From an uncultured Bacteroidota bacterium (lineage in GTDB: Bacteria > Bacteroidota > Bacteroidia > Bacteroidales > SZUA-534), in NCBI GenBank assembly GCA_937899145.1, contig CALBPW010000442.1:1-6887 (forward strand): 6,887 nucleotides of DNA. Reading direction: 5' to 3'. Shown piece after piece: positions 1 to 5,771 of the stretch. How positions within the stretch are numbered: the first letter of the stretch is position 1; each line of letters begins with the position of its first letter. A program made the position numbers and the translations under genes. The notes beneath the pieces are model-generated. The model had not been told where the DNA came from. It saw only the letters and a list, made by a program, of their open reading frames with translations, and did no database searches.

Positions 1-1
1 C

Positions 2-724
2 GGCACGTTCTTCGTGTTCTCCGACTATATGAAACCCGCCGTTCGTATGGCTGCCCTGATGCAATTGCCAGTCAAATTCATCTGGACACACGACGCCTTC
101 CGCGTAGGCGAGGACGGACCTACCCACGAGCCTGTTGAGCAAGAGGCACAAATCCGCTTGATGGAAAAACTGAAAAACCACAAAGGTCAAAACTCGATGT
201 TGGTTCTTCGTCCTGCCGATGCCGAAGAAACTACCGCAGCATGGAAACTTGCAATGGAAAACACGGCTACACCAACAGCACTGATTTTGTCGCGCCAAAA
301 CATCAACAACCTGCCAGCTGGCAACGACTACTCACAAGCCGCCAAAGGCGCATACATTGTTGCTGGCTCAGATGCTAATCCTGATGTTATTTTGGTTGCA
401 AGTGGCTCTGAAGTTTCAACTCTTGTTGCTGGCGCTGAGCTTATCCGCAAAGATGGCAAGAAAGTACGCATTGTAAGCGTTCCATCGGAAGGCTTGTTCC
501 GCAGCCAAAGCAAAGAGTATCAGAAAGAAGTGCTTCCGGCAGGCATCAAAAAATTCGGTTTGACTGCTGGTTTGCCTGTCAACTTACAAGGTCTTGTACC
601 TGAAAGCGAAGGCACTGTTTGGGGCTTGGAGAGCTTCGGTTTCTCAGCACCATACAAAGTGCTCGACGAAAAACTTGGCTTCACTGCCGAAAATGTTTAC
701 AATCAGGTTAAAAAATTGTTTTAA
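2..724 (+). CDS. tkt: Transketolase, C-terminal part (5' end missing)
   Basis: This is the last 240 residues of a thiamine-diphosphate-dependent transketolase, the cytosolic pentose-phosphate and Calvin-type enzyme that moves two-carbon ketol units between sugar phosphates. Bacterial transketolases are about 670 residues, so roughly the N-terminal two thirds lies beyond the contig start. The reading frame is open from base 2 and begins GTFFVFSDYMKPAVRMAAL, the end of the pyrimidine-binding domain. Family motifs follow: WTHD (His at fragment residue 30), GEDGPTHEPVEQ (Asp 38, His 42) and LSRQN (Arg 98). These correspond to substrate-phosphate and hydroxyl-binding positions of characterised transketolases. 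Residues from about 110 form the C-terminal domain (VASGSEVSTL and WGLESFGFSAPY). The stop TAA is followed by a strong terminator, so it ends its transcription unit. Base composition is moderate, 28 G+C in the 60 bases at 121-180. Identity is very secure; only the paralogue is uncertain. Confidence 0.97.
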   Translation, partial: GTFFVFSDYMKPAVRMAALMQLPVKFIWTHDAFRVGEDGPTHEPVEQEAQIRLMEKLKNHKGQNSMLVLRPADAEETTAAWKLAMENTATPTALILSRQNINNLPAGNDYSQAAKGAYIVAGSDANPDVILVASGSEVSTLVAGAELIRKDGKKVRIVSVPSEGLFRSQSKEYQKEVLPAGIKKFGLTAGLPVNLQGLVPESEGTVWGLESFGFSAPYKVLDEKLGFTAENVYNQVKKLF

Positions 725-752
725 CACTTAATTAGATTTTTAAATCATAATC

Positions 753-790
753 AAAAAATTAATCCCGATGAAAAACGGGATTAATTTTTT
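753..790 (+). terminator. Rho-independent terminator after transketolase
   Basis: A perfect 15-bp inverted repeat (753-767 against 776-790) encloses an 8-base loop. The core is ATCCCG/CGGGAT, flanked by a run of A on the left and TTTTTT on the right, so the right arm itself supplies the U-tract. It starts 28 bases after the transketolase stop. The arms are nearly symmetric (A6 and T6), so it could also stop transcription from the opposite direction. Confidence 0.9.
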
Positions 791-863
791 ATATAAAACA
801 ATTGCTATTCGAAGAAAAATAGAAATATAATATATTGATTTTTTAAGCTTTACGATCTTATTC

Positions 864-986
864 TCTCACTGAAAAATCCGCCAAATTTTGAATGCACTGA
901 GAATAAGCAACGGAAAGTTTGCGTGCAAACGTGAATTTTTTCTATTGCTTTTAAGTGCATGGTTCTTGGCGGAGCCTTCAGTGAGA
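864..986. repeat. Nested long inverted repeat (MITE-like or structured RNA)
   Basis: The outer 21-nt arms, 864-884 and 966-986, are inverted copies with 3 mismatches (consensus TCTCACTGA...TCCGCCAA). Further inverted pairs lie inside in nested order: ATGCACT 892-898 with 954-960, then AAGCAA 905-910 with 945-950. A central small hairpin, GTTTGC/GCAAAC, sits at 917-930. The whole 123-nt unit can fold into one long interrupted stem. No open reading frame, target-site duplication or transposase is visible. It occupies most of the gene-free stretch between the transketolase terminator and the acyltransferase gene. It could be a miniature transposable element, an extragenic palindrome, or a structured leader RNA; the sequence alone does not decide. 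A separate 11-bp perfect inverted pair (927-937 with 998-1008) crosses this fold and offers an alternative structure. Confidence 0.7.
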
Positions 987-1011
987 AAAGCAAATTTAAT
1001 TCACGTTTTTT

Positions 1012-2034
1012 ATGGAATCACTGAAAAATCCGCCATTAACAACTCCAAAACGTAAAATTTACATTGATTGGATGAAAGCATTTGGAATGCTTTTCATTAT
1101 TTGGGGGCACTGTAAACTACAAATTTTCTCACCATTTGTTTACGCATTTAGCGTACCAATATTTTTTGTGGTATCAGGTTTTTTAACAAAAAAAGATGAA
1201 AATCATAATGTCTTTTTTACCAAACTTTTTTGGAATTATATCGTCCCATTCATAGTTTTAGCTATAGTTAAAGACCTAAAATTCCTATTTGAACATACCT
1301 CTGATGGTAAATTTTTATGGTCAGTATTAGCAATATTTGGAGGATTTCACTCAATAGGCGATGTGGCTGGTTGTTTAACTCTTTGGTTTGTCTACTCAAT
1401 AATGATTTTAAAAATCATTTTTCACTTTATACCAAAAAACAAATATATATATCTGTTAATCATTTGTATATCAATAATGTTTACTTTAATTTATAGATAT
1501 TTTCAACTAAAAATGTATTGGGGGGTTACCAACGCTATTATTGGATTGCCATTCTTCTTTTTTGGAGTGCTTCTACAAAATTACAATGATTATATTGAGA
1601 AATTTAATGAAAAAGGACGCTTAATTAAAATTATATCCTTCTTGTTGTCTTTTGCATCAGTTTGGTTTATAGCAAATTACAATGGAGAGACATATTTATA
1701 TAAGGGCGATTGCGGTAAAAATTTATTGTTTTGCTACTTAATTGGATTTGTTGGAACTTTTGGTGTTTTTGCATTAAGTTCTATTTTTTATAAAAGAAAT
1801 TTGAAGCCAATATTGCTAATATCTATCGGAACTCTTGTGATTTTAACATTCCATCAAGATGTTAATCATCCATTCTTAAAACTTGTTAACAATATCGGCA
1901 TTGAAAATTTGTATTTGCTTGATATTATAAAGTTAATATGCTCATTACTCTCTTTATCCTTATTTGTACCTATAATATTGATTATTAAGAAATTTCTGCC
2001 TTTTCTGATAGGGAAACGAGCAAAATCAATTTAG
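1012..2034 (+). CDS. Acyltransferase-3 family membrane protein
   Basis: A 340-residue, very hydrophobic protein matching the acyltransferase-3 family, integral inner-membrane enzymes that usually O-acetylate or O-acylate surface polysaccharides, lipopolysaccharide, peptidoglycan or secondary metabolites. Family signatures appear in order: KIYIDWMKAFGMLFIIWGH with the presumed catalytic His33, VPIFFVVSGF (49-57) in the second membrane segment, LWFVYSI (124-130), and a late TFHQ (His281). About ten membrane helices can be picked out by eye, ending in a basic tail. ATG 1012 is the only usable start: an in-frame TAA lies at 997-999, and the next ATG falls inside the conserved motif. There is no Shine-Dalgarno sequence, as is usual in Bacteroidetes. 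Codons 3-8 are a copy of the upstream repeat. The gene is far more AT-rich than its neighbours (8 G+C in the 60 bases at 1441-1500), which suggests horizontal acquisition. No glycan-synthesis genes adjoin it, so the substrate is unknown. Confidence 0.9.
   Translation: MESLKNPPLTTPKRKIYIDWMKAFGMLFIIWGHCKLQIFSPFVYAFSVPIFFVVSGFLTKKDENHNVFFTKLFWNYIVPFIVLAIVKDLKFLFEHTSDGKFLWSVLAIFGGFHSIGDVAGCLTLWFVYSIMILKIIFHFIPKNKYIYLLIICISIMFTLIYRYFQLKMYWGVTNAIIGLPFFFFGVLLQNYNDYIEKFNEKGRLIKIISFLLSFASVWFIANYNGETYLYKGDCGKNLLFCYLIGFVGTFGVFALSSIFYKRNLKPILLISIGTLVILTFHQDVNHPFLKLVNNIGIENLYLLDIIKLICSLLSLSLFVPIILIIKKFLPFLIGKRAKSI
1018..1035 (+). repeat. 18-nt direct repeat inside the acyltransferase start
   Basis: TCACTGAAAAATCCGCCA here is identical to 866-883, 152 bases upstream, and is an imperfect inverted copy of 966-983. 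It falls in frame as codons 3-8 of the acyltransferase gene (Ser-Leu-Lys-Asn-Pro-Pro). An identical 18-mer this close is very unlikely by chance, so the gene's 5' end and the upstream repeat unit share an origin. Confidence 0.85.
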
Positions 2035-2046
2035 AAAATTATACAG

Positions 2047-2072
2047 AAACCCTGTCAATTGACAGGGTTTTT
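2047..2072 (+). terminator. Palindromic terminator between convergent genes
   Basis: A perfect 24-base palindrome (2047-2070, AAACCCTGTC-AATT-GACAGGGTTT) forms a 10-bp stem with a 4-base loop. On the plus strand the T-run extends to 2072. It lies 12 bases after the acyltransferase stop and 24 bases past the dgt stop on the other strand. It mainly serves the plus-strand gene, but its symmetry suggests it may also terminate the dgt operon, though the minus-strand T-run is only three. Confidence 0.88.
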
Positions 2073-2095
2073 CATTTTAATTAAATACTATATTT

Positions 2096-3439
2096 TCAAA
2101 TGGTTAGCGCACTGTCGCCTTTTATCAGCTTGTAAATATCCATAGCATAAAGGTCGGTCATGCCAGAGATGAAATCAAGAATCTGACGACATTTATCGTA
2201 AGTGCTAACTGCTTCGGTTTTGTATTGGTTAGGAATAAGTTGCAGCAATTTGCGAGAGTAATTTGTGTTTGGCGATAATATAGCTTGCAAAAATTCTTCA
2301 ACCAATGTTTTCAATACATTATAGCCCGTAATTTCAACCTTTACAACTGCTTGATTATTATATATTTTCTTAACCGACAAGTCGCTACTCTCTTCGTATT
2401 CGGTTTCAATTTTTTCTGGTAGATTTTTCACAAGTGAGCCACTAAAAGTGCCATTCATTATGGCATCGTAATTATTTATGAAAACCTCCGATGTGCGTGT
2501 TGTTAACTGATTGATTGACAATGCGCGCAAAAACGCAACCACTTCGTTAGTATCGGTTACAACATCTTTTACACTTTCAAGTTTTTGGTGGAATTTTTGC
2601 AGATTTTCGCCATCAAAAAAACTTGATAGCCGCTCACGCGTTTCGTCGAAAGTAAGTATGCCCAATTTGTGCGCATCTTCAATATCCATAATCATATAGG
2701 CGATGTCGTCGGCTGCCTCCATAAGGTAGGCAAGCGGGTTGCGCGCAAAAATATTCCGTTCCGCGTCAAGGCAAACAAGTCCTGTTTCGTGAGCGATGGT
2801 GTTGAAGGCTTCTTTCTCGCTTTGGAAGAAACCGTATTTGCCTTTTTTAGTGCGCTCGGTTGAGGCAAACGGGTATTTAATCATTGCCGAAAGACAAGCG
2901 CAAGTAAGCATCATTCCGCCTGCACGTCGCCCTTTAAATTGGTGTGTCAGCAAGCGTAGCAGATTGGCATTGCCTTCAAAATTTGTAAGGTCGAGCCACT
3001 CAGCTTCTGTCATATCCGATTTTAGCGACTGTCCACCACCGTTTTCAAAAAAGTTTGAAATAGCACTTTCGCCTGAATGTCCAAAGGGCGGGTTTCCAAG
3101 GTCGTGAGCCAAACCGGCAACTGAAACTATGGTTCCTAATTCCGACATCAGCGGGTGATTATCGGCTTTTTTTTCTTTTATAATCTGATTAGAAACAATA
3201 TTGCCAAGCGACCGTCCGATACTTGCTACTTCAAGACTGTGTGTCAATCGGTTATGAACAAAAACGCTACCCGGAAGCGGAAAAACTTGGGTTTTGTTTT
3301 GCATCCGACGAAATGGCGAACTAAAAATTAGTCTATCGTAATCGCGCTGAAAATTGGTGCGAATTATCTCTAAATCAACATTTTTCTGATTTTCGTCGTG
3401 CCCATATCGGCGTGTCGATAGCAGTTTGTCCCACATCAT
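2096..3439 (-). CDS. dgt: dGTP triphosphohydrolase (HD superfamily dGTPase)
   Basis: A 447-residue cytosolic enzyme of the dGTPase family, which cleaves dGTP (or dNTPs generally) to the nucleoside and tripolyphosphate and so tunes the dNTP pool. The HD-domain metal ligands are intact: His67 in NRLTHSLEV, His112-Asp113 in LAHDLGNPPFGHSGE (110-124), and an Asp in EAADDIAY (244 or 245). Other family marks are SPFRRMQNKTQVFP (41-54), FEGNANLLRLLTH (154-166) and FISGMTDLYA (423-432) in the C-terminal HD-associated domain. Length is slightly below the E. coli protein (about 505). The start is ATGATG: the first ATG overlaps the lspA stop as ATGA, implying translational coupling, and the second (3436-3434) is a possible alternative. 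It is the last gene of the TraR-lspA-dgt cluster. Family identity is firm; whether it prefers dGTP or acts on other dNTPs cannot be read from sequence. Confidence 0.95.
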   Translation of the reverse strand: MMWDKLLSTRRYGHDENQKNVDLEIIRTNFQRDYDRLIFSSPFRRMQNKTQVFPLPGSVFVHNRLTHSLEVASIGRSLGNIVSNQIIKEKKADNHPLMSELGTIVSVAGLAHDLGNPPFGHSGESAISNFFENGGGQSLKSDMTEAEWLDLTNFEGNANLLRLLTHQFKGRRAGGMMLTCACLSAMIKYPFASTERTKKGKYGFFQSEKEAFNTIAHETGLVCLDAERNIFARNPLAYLMEAADDIAYMIMDIEDAHKLGILTFDETRERLSSFFDGENLQKFHQKLESVKDVVTDTNEVVAFLRALSINQLTTRTSEVFINNYDAIMNGTFSGSLVKNLPEKIETEYEESSDLSVKKIYNNQAVVKVEITGYNVLKTLVEEFLQAILSPNTNYSRKLLQLIPNQYKTEAVSTYDKCRQILDFISGMTDLYAMDIYKLIKGDSALTI

Positions 3440-4053
3440 TTTTTTTCAAGTTCGGTTTGTAGCGTTTTGCGTTCAAAAAGCAGCAGCCAAATCATACTGC
3501 AAGTGATTGCGGAATCGGCAAGGTTAAAAATTGGGCGGAAAAAGATGAATTCTTCTGATGGCCGATATGGCGACCAAGCAGGCCAATGCGTTTGAATAAC
3601 AGGAAAATAGAACATGTCGACAACACGCCCTTGCAGAAATCCTGCATATCCATCGCCAAACGAGACAAAAGATGCTACATTATAGTAACTGGGTTCGAAT
3701 ATCAAACCATAAAAGGCACAATCAATTATATTGCCAGCAGCTCCTGCCAAGATTAGCGTTATGCAAATAAAGTAACTTGTTGGTACTGTGCGTTTTGTAA
3801 GCCGATATATATAATAGCCAACAAAACCAACGGCAACAATCCGGAAAATGCTTAAAAGATATTTGCCCGCTTTCCCGAAAAATGAGATGCCGAAAGCCAT
3901 TCCGTTATTTTCAGTAAAAAGAATTTTGCACCAATCGCCAAAAATTGGGATTTGTTCGCCTAACATCATGTGGGTTTTTACCCAAATCTTGATAGCTTGG
4001 TCGGCTATCAACACCAAAGCAACAATAAGAATGGCTAATTTTCCTTTGCTCAT
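3436..4053 (-). CDS. lspA: Lipoprotein signal peptidase (signal peptidase II)
   Basis: An inner-membrane aspartyl protease that removes signal peptides from diacylglyceryl-modified prolipoproteins. Starting at ATG 4053 (MSKGKLAIL) the protein is 205 residues. An upstream in-frame TTG at 4068 would add five residues (LCNY and a start Met) but has no support. Family motifs, numbered from the chosen start: DQAIKIWVK (18-26), TENNGMAFG (47-55), GNIID (107-111), GRVVDMFYF with catalytic Asp146, and FNLADSAIT with catalytic Asp180. There are four membrane segments. It exceeds the usual 160 or so residues because of one insertion between GNIID and GRVVD (about residues 112-141) and another between the two catalytic Asp. 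Both look like the Bacteroidetes form of the enzyme. The usual Arg after GNxxD is Cys here. The gene sits 77 bases after the TraR/DksA-like gene and overlaps dgt by 4 bases. Confidence 0.95.
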   Translation of the reverse strand: MSKGKLAILIVALVLIADQAIKIWVKTHMMLGEQIPIFGDWCKILFTENNGMAFGISFFGKAGKYLLSIFRIVAVGFVGYYIYRLTKRTVPTSYFICITLILAGAAGNIIDCAFYGLIFEPSYYNVASFVSFGDGYAGFLQGRVVDMFYFPVIQTHWPAWSPYRPSEEFIFFRPIFNLADSAITCSMIWLLLFERKTLQTELEKK

Positions 4054-4130
4054 ATAGTTACACAACAAATTGATTTCCAGTCAAACTAAAAAGAATGCCA
4101 AGTGGTTTTTATCACCAATTGATATTGATG

Positions 4131-4517
4131 TTACTTTTTGTTGTTTTTGGCTTCAACACTCAATGTTGCATGTGGCACAGCACGCAGACGCTCTTTTGGA
4201 ATGAGTTGTCCTGTTTCGCGACAAATGCCATACGTTTTATTCTCGATGCGGACAAGAGCCGCCTTCAAGTGTTGAATAAATTTTTCTTGATGTTGAGCCA
4301 AGCGACCTGTTTCTTCGCGCGAAAGCACGCTTGCGCCTTCTTCTAAAACTTTAAATGTTGGCGATGTGTCGAGGGTGTCGTTGTCGTCAGCATGTGCAAG
4401 TGTTTTGCAAAGTACTTCGTATTCTTCTTGCGCTTTTTCAAGTTTTTCAAGAATTATCTGCTTAAACTCAGCAAGTTCCTCATCGGAGTATCTTACTTTA
4501 GGTTGTTCTTCACTCAT
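4131..4517 (-). CDS. TraR/DksA-family protein with degenerate zinc finger
   Basis: A 128-residue protein of the TraR/DksA family. Characterised DksA acts in the RNA-polymerase secondary channel with ppGpp; whether this member does is an inference. Residues 10-95 are charged and helical (coiled coil likely about 13-42 and 66-95). An acidic DADD-like element, HADDNDTLD (42-50), lies between them, roughly where DksA has its coiled-coil tip. The C-terminal signature YGICRETGQLIPKERLRAVP (96-115) then HATLSVEAK (116-124) aligns with the family pattern YGxCxxCGxxIxxxRLxAxPxAxxCxxCK. However, only Cys99 of the four zinc ligands remains; the others are Thr102, Ser120 and Ala123. The start is ATG 4517, with no Shine-Dalgarno sequence and no clear promoter seen. 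It heads the cluster with lspA and dgt. In many Bacteroidetes a homologue sits between ileS and lspA (recalled knowledge); ileS is absent here. Confidence 0.9.
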   Translation of the reverse strand: MSEEQPKVRYSDEELAEFKQIILEKLEKAQEEYEVLCKTLAHADDNDTLDTSPTFKVLEEGASVLSREETGRLAQHQEKFIQHLKAALVRIENKTYGICRETGQLIPKERLRAVPHATLSVEAKNNKK

Positions 4518-4683
4518 AGTGGTAATATTTAATGTTGGGCTAAAAATATAGGTTTTGATACGTACTGATAATAGTTATGAAGGATTTTTACAACATAATT
4601 ATTAACAAATAAAGATGGCAAATTGTTAGAAAGTAAAAAAGAATTGAGAAATTGTGCAGTCATTACACAACCATTATACAATC

Positions 4684-4716
4684 AAAAAAAAAGAGGCTGC
4701 CCTAAAGGACAGCCTC
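4684..4716 (-). terminator. Terminator of the secreted-protein gene
   Basis: An 11-position stem, GAGGCTG...CAGCCTC (4693-4703 with 4706-4716; a 4-base loop if the tightest pair is open), is followed on the minus strand by nine T (4692-4684). The one irregular position is C against A on the plus strand but a U-G wobble in minus-strand RNA, which fits use in the minus direction. It lies 27 bases past the stop of the 5609-4743 gene. The rest of the gap, 4518-4683, must hold the promoter of the TraR/DksA cluster, but no TAnnTTTG box was found there. Confidence 0.92.
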
Positions 4717-4742
4717 GAAAAATTCAGCAATCAACAATCTGC

Positions 4743-5609
4743 TTATTTTACAAATTTAATTGTTGTGTTACCAACTTTAGCAATGTACAAGCCGGCTTTC
4801 AAGTCGGCTACGTTAAGAGCGGTAACATTTTTAGCAACTTTAACAGCTACACCACTGATGTTATAGATAGCAACATCCGCAGCCTCTGAAGCGTAAAGAA
4901 CGCCACCAGCTACGTAAGCGTTAGCTGCAACAACTTCTTCTACTGCGGTAGCATCTTTTTCGTTAAAGTATTCATGTGTTTTGTTTCCTAATGTAATCTT
5001 AACGTTTGCAAAATAGAATGAACCAATATTAGTCCCTTCTTTTTCTGCAAGGTTAAGCTGAATACCTAACCAACCAGCATCACCAAGCTTAGTCATATCT
5101 GCAGGCCATACAAAGTGATTCCACTCTTCTGCTGCAAATTTACCTGTACTTGCATTATGTATTCCCCAGAAGTTGCCGGCGTAATCAAGCTCTTTATTGT
5201 CATCAGAGATCCATTGCCAATCAGCATGCTGCTCATTAAGTAATTTGCCTGTTAAGAAGTTAAAACTTACAGAGTCTTTTTTAGGACCTTTGAAATAAAC
5301 GTCACATTCCAATTGGAAGTTTGCTCCCGGTTCAAAACCTTTTAACGCATTGTCGCCACCAATAACGATGCAAAATTGTGTTGCCCATTGGTCGCCAGTA
5401 TCGGCAACTTGAATTTGTGCCACATTTTTAACTTTAAATGATTCAGTTGTGGTTGACACCTGCATTGAAACCAATTTTATTTGTTTCGCATTAGCACCAT
5501 CAGTAAACCATTCGTTGAAATTTGCAGGTTGTCCGTCCATGTTAATTTGTGCATTAACATTGAATGCGAATAAACAAGCAACTGCTGATAAGAGATAAAT
5601 CTTTTTCAT
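4743..5609 (-). CDS. Secreted protein with T9SS-like C-terminal sorting domain
   Basis: A 288-residue exported protein of unknown specific function. Residues 1-20 (MKKIYLLSAVACLFAFNVNA) are a Sec signal peptide with likely cleavage before Gln21. The middle (about 25-215) is rich in aromatic residues and beta-strand-like, with DVYFKGPKKDSVSFNF, WGIHNASTG, WNHFVWP and GSFYFANVKITLG. This resembles a carbohydrate-binding-type jellyroll, but no catalytic motif is recognisable and the fold is an inference. The C-terminal part (about 230-288) has the type A T9SS pattern: a strand (YVAGGVLYASEA), VAIYNISGVAVK (246-257), and LKAGLYIAKVGNTTIKFVK (270-288). In known cases this domain is used for outer-membrane export by the Por system and attachment to the surface or release. 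The gene stands alone, with its own promoter and terminator. Whether this organism has a T9SS cannot be seen here. Confidence 0.82.
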   Translation of the reverse strand: MKKIYLLSAVACLFAFNVNAQINMDGQPANFNEWFTDGANAKQIKLVSMQVSTTTESFKVKNVAQIQVADTGDQWATQFCIVIGGDNALKGFEPGANFQLECDVYFKGPKKDSVSFNFLTGKLLNEQHADWQWISDDNKELDYAGNFWGIHNASTGKFAAEEWNHFVWPADMTKLGDAGWLGIQLNLAEKEGTNIGSFYFANVKITLGNKTHEYFNEKDATAVEEVVAANAYVAGGVLYASEAADVAIYNISGVAVKVAKNVTALNVADLKAGLYIAKVGNTTIKFVK

Positions 5610-5663
5610 TTTACTTTTTGATTTAGTTAAACATTAAATCCAGATTGCTGAATTATTGAGTGT

Positions 5664-5692
5664 CAAAAGTAAAATGGGGCAAATCGCAGCAA
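5664..5692 (-). promoter_or_regulatory. Bacteroidetes-type promoter of the secreted-protein gene
   Basis: On the minus strand TTG (5692-5690), an 18-base spacer, and TACTTTTG (5671-5664) match the Bacteroidetes housekeeping promoter (TTTG near -33, TAnnTTTG near -7). The -7 box is an exact match to TAnnTTTG. Transcription would start around 5657-5659, giving an AT-rich leader of about 50 bases before ATG 5609, with no Shine-Dalgarno sequence. Confidence 0.7.
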
Positions 5693-5702
5693 CTGTCGTA
5701 AT

Positions 5703-5771
5703 GTTACATAAGTTTTTGTTTTGGTTGGATTTTGCATTCCAAACGTTACAAAAATTGTCGCATGTGTTACA
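5703..5771 (-). promoter_or_regulatory. 21-bp-phased GTTACA hexamer array (putative operator)
   Basis: Plus-strand hexamers begin at 5703 (GTTACA), 5724 (GTTGGA, 4 of 6), 5745 (GTTACA) and 5766 (GTTACA). Every interval is exactly 21 bp, two helical turns, so all sites face the same side of the DNA. The nearest copy ends 11 bases upstream of the -33 element of the secreted-protein promoter, a typical activator position. LytTR-type regulators bind direct repeats with about this period, but the flanking bases match that consensus only partly, so the cognate factor is unknown. Confidence 0.5.

Noticed and set aside
864..986. Invertible promoter of the Bacteroides capsule type between the inverted repeats
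   Set aside because: The arms are imperfect (3 of 21 differ), the inside is itself palindromic, no recombinase is nearby, and no TAnnTTTG box was found within. Such switches usually have perfect arms around a recognisable promoter.
2796..3107. Plus-strand open frame of 103 codons inside dgt
   Set aside because: It is antisense to conserved dGTPase motifs, has low-complexity composition and no family signature; it is a shadow of dgt.
4054..4068. TTG start at 4068 for lspA
   Set aside because: It adds only five residues and has no ribosome-binding signal; ATG 4053 begins the normal MSKGK lead into the first membrane helix.
4095..4346. Plus-strand open frame of 83 codons across the TraR/DksA gene
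   Set aside because: It overlaps the conserved C-terminal signature of the minus-strand gene and its sequence looks like a reverse-frame translation, with unusual Cys, Phe and Thr content.
4623..4889. Plus-strand open frames of 88 and 70 codons (4623-4889 and 4654-4866)
   Set aside because: They run through the minus-strand terminator hairpin and the sorting-domain end of the secreted-protein gene, and encode no plausible protein.
5574..5576. Lipoprotein lipobox cysteine (Cys12) in the secreted protein
   Set aside because: Cys12 lies within the hydrophobic core, is preceded by AVA without the usual Leu at -3, leaves too short a signal region, and is followed by more hydrophobic residues. 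A signal peptidase I site after NVNA fits better.
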